Source: Dipetalonema caudispina (taxonomy: Eukaryota > Nematoda > Chromadorea > Rhabditida > Onchocercidae). From it: a DNA stretch of 64,000 nucleotides. A program made the translations under genes and the position numbers. A model generated the notes under the pieces. That model searched no databases, was not told where the DNA came from, and saw only the letters and a program-made list of their open reading frames with translations. Location of the stretch: NCBI GenBank assembly GCA_013365325.1, contig JABVXV010000016.1, forward strand, positions 62,001 through 126,000, written 5' to 3'. Positions 47,101 through 59,305 of the stretch are shown piece after piece (the stretch's first letter is position 1; the number at the start of each line of letters is the position of its first letter).

Positions 47101-48276
47101 ACTTGAAGGGCCGGTCCTGTAATCGTCGCTTACTGGTTTCGAACGTCCTGTTCCGAGTTATTCACAATAATAGAAGTTCGGAAATCGTCATAAAAGTACT
47201 GCTAGTGCAGGAACACTAGATCACGAAACAGTAAGAGAATAAGAGAAAGGGCTAGTTTTGAAATTCTTCCGTTTAAAAAAAGCTCTTTCAAGAACCTAAT
47301 TTCATTGAAAAATTGAATTTCTGACACTAATCCGGCTCTTTCAACAGATAGGGATGAAAGATTTTAAGATTGAACAGTTGTTCCTGTCAATCTAAGTGGA
47401 GAAGAAATCCACCTTATTTAGATTAGCAAGTTTGACTTTTTAGCTTATGGATAAGCTAGCTTGGAACTGCAGGCAGGATCGCAAATCTCATCTTGCTGGC
47501 TTAAAATAATAATATAGATGTAGCGGGTCGACCGCCGTATCGCATGGTTGTTCTATTGTGAACAGTGATGGGTACCTTTCGCCGCGCCTCTTGTTTTCCG
47601 AGGGTTATTGCTGATCGACCCAAAATTGGAGATGTTGAGCAGTTTTCTCTTCCACTGCTTTCTCTCATTTTTCGTCGACAAAGCCCTGTTTTCCGTTAGA
47701 AGTTGAGTGACTGATAGATTTTATCCTTTTCATCCGTAGTATTTTTTAATTCACCAATACTTATCAAAATATTTCCACTAGTTTAGTTCGTTACAGTTCT
47801 TTAGTTATTTGGCACACTGTCAGAAATGGGTGTGAACGACAGATTTTTATGTAATTTTCATGGTTTTGTGTAGTATTTCCTCTTTCTCATTCTACGACAG
47901 TTTGAGTAGGACAACGTTCTCTGAAAGGTAGTACCCTTAATTTACATCCAAAACAATGTGTTATTGCTATTATTATTGTTATTGTTATTAATATTACTAT
48001 TAATTATTGACATTACTAATATTATTATTATTATTTATTACCATTATTATTGACTTATTAATATATTAATCCATTGATTTATTAATTTGTTAGTCTTTTA
48101 GTTGATTGATTTCTTAATTTGTGAATTTAATTTATTATTTCCATTATCTCTGTCTTTATATTACACAAACTTTTTTTGATTCAATGTAATACTCTAGGAT
48201 TTCAGGTTTTTGCATATTAGTTGTAAATATTTTCAATCAACATTCTCGACAAGTAAAAGAAAACAGAGTTGGAAGG
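41153..48276. other. Gene-poor 7.1 kb region, T/G-rich on plus strand
   Basis: This lies between MYG1 and the RMD gene, both on the plus strand. There is a T run at 41261-41285, a 17-bp direct repeat (ttttgttactaataagt at 44907 and 44942) and a GC-richer patch at about 46.98-47.72 kb (see findings). None of the short open frames has splice partners or motifs. The plus strand is noticeably T- and G-rich, as in intron or transcribed flank. A long first intron or 5' region of the RMD gene could lie here. Confidence 0.45.
47961..48090. repeat. Degenerate ATT/TTA trinucleotide tract
   Basis: About 130 bp made largely of ATT units with substitutions, upstream of the RMD gene. Confidence 0.8.
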
Positions 48277-51060
48277 ATGACGGTATGTGGTTAAGAAATC
48301 TGCGTTATAATTGTTATTTTCTACATGGTTCACTAGGAATTATGCTAATTACAGTGGTTGCCCGGCTTGTCTAAAATCTTCGTGATAAATATCATGCCAC
48401 TATTCGGTACCATCCCATATTATGTTAAGGTTAAGTCATCGAATTTTAGAAGAAATTTTATTTTTAGTCTTTTTTCTTTTGAAAAGAAAGAGTGCAATTT
48501 AGAGAAATCTTTTCAAATCATCACAGTACCTGTAAATAGTCATCAACTAGCTAAATTCAAAGATGGTTGATAAGACTAGGTGAACCGAAAAGATAATATT
48601 CGCGTGTGTTTTGTTAGTGAAAAATTGATCGAAGATGTTTCCGGAGATGTCTTTCTGTTCTGGCGTTCTATATGTCAAATTTTCATAAAAAATTGTTGCC
48701 TTTGTTGGAAAATACAGTAAATTCTTTTTGATTGGAAAAAGAATGGTGGATTACTTTTTCACATTAATTTTTCAAAATCTGCTTTCTATTAAAATTTTTT
48801 GGCAAAATTTTTACATTTCTACAGGGACTTATCTCGTTAGATAGAGCTTAAAATATATTTATCTTGAACTTCCATCCAGAACAAATAATTTGAAGTGATC
48901 GCGAACGAGCTTCTTATTTTTACTGAGGGAAACAAGAATCAAACCGGGAATCTGAAATAGTAATATTGTAGAATAAATGGTTCGCTGGGTTTCTAAATTT
49001 AAAGGCTTAAACTTTTGGTAATTCAAATGTATCCAGATTTAGAGCTTACTCAATCCAACATCATTTAGTTTTCTACTTAATTAAATGAAAGTGTAATAAT
49101 ATTGTTAATATATAGGAATTGGCGTTTAATTCGTTCAACTTTCTTAAATTTTAACAGTAGTTAAATTTATTAGTAAAACAAATGACATTGGCTATGTGGT
49201 TTTTCAGGATTTTACAGAAATTGATGAAATGATGTATGGTAACCCGAAACTGGCATGTGAACAGCTAAAAGAAGTATGTATCTTTGTTTCTGTGTATATT
49301 ACCCTGAATTACTGTATACTTTAATATTTATTTGGAAGTTGTCCAAGTATTCTTTTTCTTTCACAGATTTATGATAGCAACGAAGAAATGAAAACTAACG
49401 TTGATATGTTGTGGCGGTTGGGCAAAGCATGCTTCTTGTGGGCCAATACTCTGCAAAAGAAGGATCCGAAAAAAAAGTTGCTCATTCTCGAAGGTTTATT
49501 ATATTTTCATTGTAGTTTTTGTCTGATTCTTTTAATTAAAAGCTTTGTTCTCTTCATGATCAAGAAAATTTCTTCTATGTCCCACTAACTTCACATCACA
49601 TCTAGTTTGGTGCTGCATACAGCTGTTTTAAAGTATATTGACTTAGTATTAATTGACCCCTAGCATAATGCTTATAGCAGCCTTACTGTTTTTTATAGAT
49701 TGAGTTAATGTGTTAGTTCTATAAACTTTTGCTCCTAGTAAAATAGGATTTTTTTGTGCAGTGAAGGTCAAAATATTGTTCTTTTATAATGTCGTTGTTG
49801 ATAATGCTCAAAGTGCTCTTTTTTACAATTTTTTAATTTTTATTCTCTAGAAATCGTTCGCATGGAAAGGGTTGAACAGATGTGATATAAATTAAGATGA
49901 AATGAAAATAAGACTAAAAATTAGGTTAAGTGAAATTTACATCTCAGCACTTATTGTTGCTTCCAAGTTCGCCATTTCCGATTGCTTAAGTGAATGGCTA
50001 TGATCAGTTTCATGTGGCAAATAATGATAGAGTTTTTCATTGTTTACAGGTCGAACATATGCCAAATCAGCGTATGCAAATGATGAAAATAGTGCTGAAG
50101 CACTTAGATGGGCGGCAATTCTGATCGGTTCTGCAATCGATTTCCTGGGAACTAAAGAAAAAATTGAGCAGGGCAAGATTTTCAAGGTTTCAGTTTGCTT
50201 AACATTGTTTGATTCAAATCGAATTTCATAGTTACCGGATTAAAGCCTGTGCTTAATACCGAGCTAACATGTCTCTTCGAAGTATTCATAAAGTAAGGAA
50301 ACTTGCTGCACATTTTTGCATAAGATTTCGAATGCGGCAAATGAAGCAATCATTCTCTTGTGCTAGACATTTTGAAATTATTATTTCTTCATTTCCCTCA
50401 ATTGGATAATAGCAATGGACTCATATAAAAGCACACAGGCTTTTCGCACTAAGAAGGAATCTGATGCAGCGCATTCCCCATTAATGGAAAACTTACACCT
50501 TGTTGTTGTTGATGATATTGTCGTTAGAATGTTGTTGTATGTTCAGGCATATTTGGACCGGGCAATAGAGATGCAGTCGACCGAATATTCATTGCTGCAT
50601 TCACGAGGACGTTTTTCGTATGAGGTCGCCAATCTTTCATGGATCGAGAAACGGTTATGCAGTGCATTGTTTTCTGAAGTTCCACACGGTACTATCGACG
50701 AAGCTCTTAACGATTTTTTGGAGGTTCGCTGCAACATCCTATATATTTTGACTTTGAATATTTAGAGTTTAAATTTATGCTGCAGGTATTCGTTAGTTTT
50801 TTCCATTTGTTTTCGTATTTACTTATCTTTAAGGTTCGAAAAGTCTCTATTCAACCATCATTATTGTATTACAGGCTGAAAAATATTCCCCATTCATATG
50901 GGCTGAGAATTTGCTCTACATCGCGCGTTGTTATGCCGTAATGAAAAACAAAGAACTTGCCGAAAAATATTTGGAAAAAGTGGAAATGATTGAACAGCTG
51001 GATGAAGCTGAAGCAGAAGCACTAATCGAAGTTAAAGCTGTGGTTTCTAAATTAAAATAA
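48277..51060 (+). CDS. Regulator of microtubule dynamics (RMD/RMDN family)
   Basis: TPR-like protein of the RMD-1/RMDN family, which associates with microtubules and in C. elegans affects spindle and chromosome segregation. Exons 49208-49273, 49367-49493, 50050-50186, 50547-50723 and 50875-51060 join in frame. With a proposed two-codon first exon at 48277-48282 (ATG ACG, donor gtatgt) the product is 232 residues, the size of nematode RMD proteins. Helical-repeat features include DMLWRLGKACFLWAN, EALRWAAILIGSAIDFLGT, HSRGRFSYEVANLSW and a closing EAEKYSPFIWAENLLYIARC-type repeat. The family signature RWAxAI and LLGRWCF-like HSRGRFSYEV segments are present. No membrane anchor is seen, unlike vertebrate RMDN2/3. 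The first exon is the only weak part: the short ATG-ACG exon is chosen because it is in phase and is followed by a good donor. Confidence 0.88.
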
Positions 51061-51694
51061 CTACTCTGTCACTTCTTTATATAGTCTATGTCTAATTGTA
51101 CTCATAATTACTAGTTAGCTTATATCGATTGCTGAAAATAACTGATTGTAAGGATGGAAAGCCAATGCGTGGTTTTTGGTAATGGTAACATGAAGATCAT
51201 GTGCAAATTTCTAAAAGCTTTAGAAGAAAAAGACTTTACGAGGCATATATCTTTATTAAAAGGTCTATGTCCTTTATTATTGATGTCTATTGAAATTCGC
51301 CTTCCTCTTCCAAAAGCATTTAATGTCAAGCCTTAAACTCTTAAATACCTAAATTTATTTCATTTTTGTAACAGTAGCATTTTGTTGCTTTAGTTTTCTA
51401 TATATATATATATATTTTTTTTTAACTCCTCACATTCATATTTTGTAATCAGCGAGGCTCAATTTTTTATTCGTAATATTTCGGTTTACATATTCTTTTC
51501 ATTCCTCTTCTTACCTTCTCTTTGCTCTGATTTCTTTTCTTTTCATTTATTGGTGATTCTGGATGATTTTTTCTTAATCTTGCTGATCATTTCGGGTTTT
51601 CATTTTTATTTGAAATGGATTTAAAACAATGTAGATAGGAGTAGTGGTGGATGCAATTAACCAGAGCAAGTTGATTCAGGTTATCAACTGAAAT
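51061..51694. other. Convergent 3' spacer, 634 bp
   Basis: This lies between the RMD stop codon (plus) and the stop of the small membrane protein gene (minus). It has a short TA run at 51399-51414 followed by T8. Two open frames at 51120-51336 on opposite strands overlap and look like chance. Confidence 0.5.
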
Positions 51695-52387
51695 CTAACT
51701 AGCTGCGTGATTTCTCAAGGCTTCAACCGGTTGACGAATAAAGTATACTCGTTCGCCACGTTTTTGTATTTTTTTTTCAAAATCTGAAATATTTGAAGAA
51801 CTAGCACGTATTTCTTCAGGACCAGGTGAAACCTCGGTTGAATTTTGCTTCGCATTCTGTTTTTTATAACATATCGGGTAGTATCTTATCTTTCTTTTCT
51901 ATCAGTATGAAATGCGATTTGTTGTACGTATTTCCGGTCGTATATTCAGCGCGTATGATCATACTCAAATTTCCTTTTTTCTCGCAGATACTGTAAATGA
52001 AGTCTCATTTATATGTCGAAGTGTAACAATTTCCGGTATCTTTTATTGAGTTAGCAGCATCCTAAATACTATATGATGATTTGGATAGTTTAATGCTGCT
52101 ACCTTTAACATTTCATGAAGTATTGAAGCGCAGAAAATCCAGACTGCACAGGCATTAGTTAATATTTAAAAGCGCGCAGCAAGTGGATATAATTCATGCA
52201 TCCCATAGATGAAACATTTTTAATGATGGAATGAATATCAGCGAGACAATTGATAGTGTGTGGTACTTCATTCGAATTTTAGTTTCTTATTAGTAAGATA
52301 CAATTTTCGTAGTTGTCTTCGTTAATCCCTCTCATTACAACACCACAGAGTTGTACAACATATCGAATGCACTGTCGCTCGCATCAT
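51695..52387 (-). CDS. Small putative single-pass membrane protein, unrecognised
   Basis: Three short minus-strand exons give 82 residues: 52342-52387 (ATG at 52387), 52103-52143 and 51695-51856 (TAG). The ATG lies four bases after a ctgtgcag acceptor, which would suit spliced-leader addition. Residues about 8-25 form one hydrophobic segment (CCTTLWFWIFCASIL), a TM helix or signal anchor. A charged tail follows with FEKKIQKRGERVYFIRQP and ends RNHAAS. The last exon is convincingly coding by composition and has correct phase with exon 2. The exon 1 donor (gttgta) is weak, so the 5' end is uncertain. Size and layout resemble small mitochondrial or ER membrane proteins, but no homologue is recognised. 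Confidence 0.45.
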
Positions 52388-55300
52388 ATCTCTGCACAGT
52401 GGAAGACGTAATTGTTTTTGCTGTGATTTATTCTGATTTTAAAGCATTGAACATTCTTGTTCCCAACATTTTGGCTTATTTTTGTTTAATTAATTGCAGA
52501 TGGAGTTTTTGTAAATGTTCATCAAACACATTCCATCACTACCAGTAGTTGTTATATAAGTTACATGTATGAGATAATTCCAGCGCTACAGCATTAACAA
52601 ATATCTCCCATATTGAATGCCAAAGACTAGATGATATGATCTATGTTTATGGAAATACAATAATTGGCAATTAATAGATGATTGTTTCTCTACACATGTA
52701 AGAAATGTATTGAATGATTTTTTAAATAATTATTGTTTTTGAATAAACTTCAGAAGGATTTCATATGGTAACGGTCAGGCTAACTATGCTTATCACTGTA
52801 ATAGACATAAAATTATAGTAGGAAGAGATCTTAATTAAATGCTTGCTTTATTAGAAATAGCGAAGTAACATTATGCCTTCTCGCAAATACTGTGCTTTGT
52901 AATTACTTTCAAAACTCTACAACAACATGCATAAATTTTATTTTATTTGATTAGTCCCTGGTAATGCTGCATTTCATTGTTAGAACTAAACTTTTTTTTA
53001 TTTATTAACAAATGCTGAAACGAGCTCGGGTGATTGATTTGTCCTTGAATTTGTCTTCATTTTCAATTCAGAAGTCACTACTGATCGTTTTTTTTTTTTT
53101 TTGAGAGAAAGAATTTGAAACAATAAGTCCACTTTTAAGTTTTTTTAATTTTTGAATTGTTATTTGCTATTACTTCCCCATTTCTTTTCTATTACTTTGC
53201 TAATGTCCTTCTATTTCTTCCTGGTTCCATGTGTCTTATAAATTTGATATCAAAAATCAATCCAATCATAATAGTTGAACTTATCGCTTTTTAATGAAAC
53301 CATCACATCTCGAAAATATAACAACCGTTTTAACGAAGGATTATTCAGTTACTGAAGTGATGCTATCTATATTTTTTGTTAAAATTGGAGGATAATAGAT
53401 ATTGAATAATCTTCCATGCACAAATTTTTTTTAGATTTTTTGTTTCGAATGTTTTTAAATTAGGGATTTAGAATTTCAAAAAAAAAAAAAAAGAAAAAAC
53501 AAGCAAGTAAACGATAAATCATCAGGAAAGCCTTTATTTATCAACTTCTCACTTCTTCGTAATTTTTACCTTTATTGAAGAAAATAATAAATATCAATTA
53601 ATTCAGCAAATAATAATTTGATGCAATTTACGTTATTCAAGGAAATAGAGTGACGATCGAATGATCTCACTGGATGGGAACAAATCCTCGGGAAGCTTAC
53701 TACCATTGTATTGTATCTTCTGGCGAAATTCCTGCAATGAAACAAAAACAGGAAAAAGAAATGAAGTTGTGTACAATGTCTAAGGCGATAGCAACAACTA
53801 TAAACAAATTGTACAAAAAAGTGGATTACTCGGGAAGGAATATTCATTTGTCAAAGCAATATTTACCGCTTGTCGGAAAGACAGCAAATAAATTTCCGTA
53901 CATTATGCGCACAGTAAGATGCCGATCTTTGAGGTTCAAACTGCAGATATTACTGATATTTGTTTATGCAGTAAAGGTAAGAAGTCTATGGATTAAAAAT
54001 CAAGCGGATTAATCAAAGAGAAAAAAGTCAGCTGCGGAGTACAGGTTAGACAAGGTAAAACAAAGATCAATTGTTACAATAGTGACATGAGGCATCAGAA
54101 ACAAAAGAAGAAACAACGGACATAAGAAACGACACAGTTCAAAGATTCATGTAGCACCAATGAACAGTGATCCATGGGATACGAAGAAATTGCCAAAGGA
54201 GTCGATCAGTCTATACGACGATGCAGCAGAATCGGAAGATGCAGCTTAATAAGCAGCGGATCAATCTAATTGGATTCACAAAGTTCAACAACGGAACCAA
54301 TTGACCTACGAGCATACAAATCAATACTTCCGATCGTTTCCGACATTCCTGGAAACGTTCCGTTGAAAAATATTGGCTGTTAAGCGATGTTTGTAAAAAT
54401 TGACGATTCATTTTTAGAACTGTTAATGAAAATGGATCTGGTAGATATATCCCAATAAACACGATTATTGTGATCGTTTAGTGAAGCGGATTTGTAGTAA
54501 CATAGTGGTATGACAAACAAACAGATCTGCCAGAAATTGATAAGATAATGCTATCAGTTGTTTAGTGATTAGTTGGAAGCATGCAATTCCCTCAAATATT
54601 TTCCTTAAAATTTTCAATTAATTTCCATTTGTTACATAAAAAGGGCGTCTGAAGTGGAACGTCTTTGCAAATGAAAGTGAGAAGAAGTAAATTGTGGTTA
54701 TATTGATCGGCAGTAACTCTCAAATCAACTTTATTATATCGTTTATTCATGAAGAATTGCCTTTAAAATGCTGTTTTTTGTGTTTAAAAAAAATGAACAT
54801 ACAAAAAATATTGCTCAGTAAATTTTTCAGTTTTTTTTTCCCATCGGTTAATGACTTCATATTAAAATAAAACATAGAACATTATCGGCATTAATTTTTG
54901 CAATATGTAAAAAATTTTCATAGATTTGGATCCATTACATTTAGATTTAAATTTGGATATACCATAATACAAAATTAATTTTGTCCGTTTGTGAAACATT
55001 CAGGCAGTAATGATCTTAGTTCAGGTTAAAGAAGATTGCGATAACTTGTACTAAAACAATATTCGAACGATCTCAACTATTTTAACATAAATAGTTCGCA
55101 CTGAAGCAAAAATTTCGCGTTATTGGAACGAAACAGTGGATCATATATTCAGCAATGCAGTAAAAATTTTCTCATTCAGTAATCCTTGTATTTTTTCAAG
55201 AGAAGATACTTTGTCTGCTACTGTTTATCTGTCGGGCATTAGCAAGGTCAACATATTTAGCAGATAATGAGACTGAGAAATAAATTGTTTAAAAACGTTC

Positions 55301-58271
55301 TTAACACAACTGATAATATATTTATCACATTGATGAAAATTCTTCTCTTCATGTTCAATCATTAACAGCTAGAAGTTCATTTTTATCTTATTAAACAACT
55401 TCTTTTGATTCAAGAATTCCTTCTACTTTGATGACTTTTTATGTATTCTAAAAGGCTTTATAAATATAAAACATAAAGTTTTTGATATTTCAGAACGTAT
55501 ACCATGACATACAATATTCATGTCAGGTGTGGTTTTGTGAGAGGTCAATTACATGTCGATGCTTTGTATTTAATTCTTCGATGTGATTTCATTAGTATGC
55601 TGACGTGATGGTAAAGTTTGTTAGATCTGACAAGCCGAAGATTGAAAATCTTTTTTAAATAGAGAATTAATTATTTTTTTAATGTCCATGAATAAAATCA
55701 TAAGATACAATAGAGTTTTAAAATCCCTCAATAGTTTGAAATTGACAATGTACAAGTACATCTAACACTAAAGATAAATGAACTTGATCAGTACGATATT
55801 TCAGGTAAGTTACAAATCGGCAACACGATATTTTTGGATACTGGTAAAGTTGTTTGCTTCCAACATTTCCCATTTTGGAGTAACCGAGATGATGAGATGG
55901 TTGAGAACTGCAAAAAGGAGAACTGAACATTCATCCGATAATGAGAGAACCGGAAATATCGAAAAGATTTCATAACTTCACTGAAAAAAGTTGAAGCAAA
56001 AGGAATAAAACTATGTTTTACTGTTTCTGAATAAAGTTGAAATTTCCTGACTCCTGGACAAATCCATCACCACACATTCACAAAAACAGTAATTGCTTAT
56101 GTGCTTACAATCGGAAAGAGTAAAAGACATATGTTAAAATATCAATAGTCAATCCGTATTATTAAAACATTCTTAGAATTGAAGTTACATTCTAATAATA
56201 TTTTAAGTTATCAATTTTTCCGCACCAGGTTGGGAATTTTCGACTGCTGGAGAAAGAGTATACGAGTGTGATATCTTCAGGCATATTTTGAATGGCTACT
56301 TGAAAGTTCCAGACAAGTTTGAAAGAAGAAAATGAAATCTAACATAGTACGATAAATCGGTCTAATTCGTCGATAGTTACCTAATACTCACAAATAGCAA
56401 AAACCAATTGTCACAAATCAATGTATGTTTTCAGCAAGAAATAAACCAAATTTCTGAAGACACTTATTTACTTCTCAAATAAGTTAATTTACAGACATAA
56501 ATAAACAAAAAGTATATTGAATAAGAATAAACCATAAAGAATTTTGCGGTTAGCAACATTTTCCCATTGATTTCGGATAAAATCCTTAAATTTTCACTTC
56601 ATTGCTTTCACCATTTTATCGTAACATTTGCATTTGGGGATGTAGCAGAAAACACTTTTATTAATCTTGATAGATTTAGGATTGAGTTTCTCTTCAATTT
56701 TAACCAAATAAAGACATAAGCCAAATGTTTCTTATTAATTTGAGCGAAGCAATGAAATTTAGATGTTTCGGATCATTTGATAAACGTATATCGTAAGATG
56801 TAACTATTGATTGATATGGTACTTATGAAATATCTAGACAATATTCATTATAGTCTTTCAAAAATAGATAAGTAAATGTAGCATAGCATTTTTTGTCATG
56901 ACATAAGAAATTCTCGATAATTCTTTTAATCTTTGAATCTTTCAATCCTTCAATCCTTTTGTGATGTGAAGAGAAAAAGAACAAACAAATTACTGATTTA
57001 AATTATAATTTTCAATCTACTGTTATGTGAATTAGAAATGATTAGACAAAATATTATCAATCATTTTATTCTTTGGTACTTTTATGCTAGGCTATTTCTT
57101 GAATTTTTCACCCAAATGTTATTCAGATATTGCATGCAGTGAAGATTAGAATGACACTTATATATATATATATATTTTTTTTTTTTGGTAGAAAAAAAGA
57201 TTTATAAAAACCAGTCCTCATATTTTCTTTGTACTTTAATTTCTTTATGAACTCCTAATGCGGAAGTTTCATCTTTGAGCCTTCCCCAATCAATGCTATT
57301 TTATATTCTGAGTATTATCGCAACTGTAAAATAAATTCAGAAACGGAAAAGCAGAAACAGGTTGCTGTTCAAAACTACTCATCATTTGTCTAAATTAAAC
57401 TTTTTTATAAGAATGTAACTATTTTAAACAACAGAACAAATATACACTTTTCAGTTGCAAATCATTCAGCAATGTTCACTCCATGTATTTTACAACACTT
57501 CGGCAACTATGTACTTATAAATAGAAATTTTCATGATGAAAATTTTGATTCACTACTAAAAAATAAAGGCACCTCAAAAATCTTCACCATCTCCTCCTCA
57601 TTTCATCTTTACTCATTTGTCAATTTGTTTCTTTAGCAATGATTAAATTGAATACTTTAAAAGAATAAGTTTTAAAAAAAAAAAGAAAAAGTGCATATAA
57701 ATAGGCAAACATTCAGTTATGCAAAAAATGGAAAAGTATTCCTTTCTTGATAATTGTAATGGTAATGGGAAATTAAGTTATAAAGCACAGTTAACCAGTT
57801 TAGTATTAAGAAAACCAGAAAAGGAGGTACATAGATGAATGAGAATGATTGGAAGAGAAAAAATGATGATAATTGAAAGTGATGGATCGATGCAGTAGTT
57901 ACAATTACTTCTATGCTTTCCTCTTCCCTATATAAGAAACTGCTACAAAGTACTTCCATTCCAGTTCTACCTTGTTGAAAGACAGAACTACTTAAGTTTT
58001 CTTAACTATCTACTAATTACTTCCATAGCAGCAGCAGCAGCAGCAGGAGCAGCAGCAGCAGCAGCAGCAGAAGCAGCAGTAGCAGTAATAATAATAGTAG
58101 TATAGTAGTTATGAGCACAATTACTACCACTCTTCTATCGATATTATTCTTTTTCAACGTACCATCACGATTCTGTATGTTTTTTTTTTTTTTTATAATT
58201 TTATTTTATAAATATCAATACATTTAGTACTGAATGTCTTTTGATAATGAATAAGGAAAAATATAATATAG
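52388..58271. other. Gene-poor 5.9 kb region
   Basis: AT-rich, with many A/T homopolymers (53089-53102, 53479-53493) and TA runs (57160-57174). A 112-codon plus-strand frame at 53674-54012 and a 65-codon one at 55778-55975 lie in A-rich sequence where stops are rare. They show no domains, no splice partners and no unusual codon choice, so I do not call them genes. The stretch from about 57.7 kb upward should include the promoter of the tandem-repeat protein gene. Confidence 0.5.
58027..58115. repeat. (CAG)n trinucleotide repeat
   Basis: About 20 GCA/CAG units with a few GGA, GAA and GTA interruptions, running into AATAATAGTAGT. It lies about 150 bp upstream of the proposed first exon of the repeat-protein gene and is not in a supported reading frame. 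Confidence 0.92.
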
Positions 58272-59305
58272 ATGAATTCCATTTCTCATATTTCAATGTG
58301 CTATGAAATTTTTCTTTTTTTTCTATCATTCATAATAGGAAGTAAAACACTCAGAAGAAGAGTAAGCAATGTAAAAATGTCACAAACTAGTTTGTCAAAT
58401 ATTTGTTCCTTTCTATCTTGGATATTCGAACTAGTTTTCAAATCAGAATTTAGGTTTAGAAAAAATAAAATTGTAGGATAGTGATAAGCTTAAGTGACTT
58501 TTTTGTTAAAAGCATATAAACTAACACCAAAATTTTCGTCACATATGAAAATTACCAAGACTTGGAAAGTTACTAATGATTCCTACAATGTATATGCTTT
58601 GAAATATTATATAATCTCCAAAAAGTAGTTATAAAAGTCATAATTTGTAAAGCTCCATTGCTTCCATTGGAATTTGTTGATTATGCAATACTTTCTAAAT
58701 TAAACTTCTTTTCAGTACACAAGAGGAATAACGCACATGGTGACAAAGCTATCGCTCCAGTTTTAGCTACGGCAGTACCTATTGAACAATATCCAATACA
58801 AGCTTCTCAACTCCATGCCGTTCCAGCTGTAATAAAATCTAGTGGATACCGGAAGAAGCGAAATAATGCTTACGGAGATGAAGCTGTTCCTCCAACTGCA
58901 GACCTAACAATACCTGTGCCAGCACCTGCGGAACAAGCTCCAGCACAAGTTAGTCAATCGTATGGTGATGCAGTTCCAACTGCAGTAGAAACTAGTGGAT
59001 ACCGGAAGAAGAGAAATAATGCTTATGGAGATGAAGCTGTTCCTCCAACTGCAGACCTAACAATACCTGTGCCAGGGCCTGCGGAACAAGCTCCAGCACA
59101 AGTTAGTCAATCGTATGGTGGTGTAGTTCCAACTGCAATAGAAACTAGTGGATACCGGAAGAAACGAAATAATGGTTACGGAGATGAAGCCTTACCTCCG
59201 ACTGCAGACCTAACAATACCTGTGCCAGCACATGTGGAACAAGCTCCAGCAAAAGTTGATCAATCGTATGGTGCTGCAGCTACAGTAGTACCCAGTGGTT
59301 ATTAA
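58272..59305 (+). CDS. Probable secreted tandem-repeat protein with RKKR-bounded 51-residue units
   Basis: Main exon 58716-59305 (acceptor cttttcag) ends at TAA and carries one divergent and three near-identical repeat units. Each unit opens SGYRKKRNNAYGDE and continues with Pro/Ala-rich sequence (PPTADLTIPVPAPAEQAPAQ). RKKR and HKR are candidate proprotein-convertase sites, so the chain may be cut into roughly 47-residue peptides. A phase-compatible upstream exon, 58272-58341, encodes a hydrophobic signal-peptide-like start (MCYEIFLFFLSFIIG after an earlier Met). Joined, the product is 219 residues. Apart from the signal peptide there is no membrane segment and almost no Cys. Low-complexity Ala/Pro repeats with dibasic borders are seen in nematode cuticle-associated and secreted proteins. 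I do not recognise the family, and function is unknown. The first exon is inferred only from phase and hydrophobicity. Confidence 0.6.
58841..59293 (+). repeat. Three tandem coding repeats of 153, 153 and 147 bp
   Basis: Copies start at 58841, 58994 and 59147, each at the AGT of SGYRKKR. The first two are nearly identical at the DNA level, including silent positions. The third has a few changes and is two codons shorter. A degenerate fourth copy lies upstream (58716-58840). The near-identity implies recent duplication or gene conversion. Confidence 0.95.

Noticed and set aside
47130..47160. Sequence resembling a tRNA T-arm (tggtttcgaacgtcc)
   Set aside because: No acceptor stem, D-arm or anticodon arm can be folded around it.
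53674..54012. 112-codon plus-strand frame, the longest in the 52-58 kb gap
   Set aside because: It sits on an A-rich strand where stops are scarce. There is no domain, no partner exon and no GC shift.
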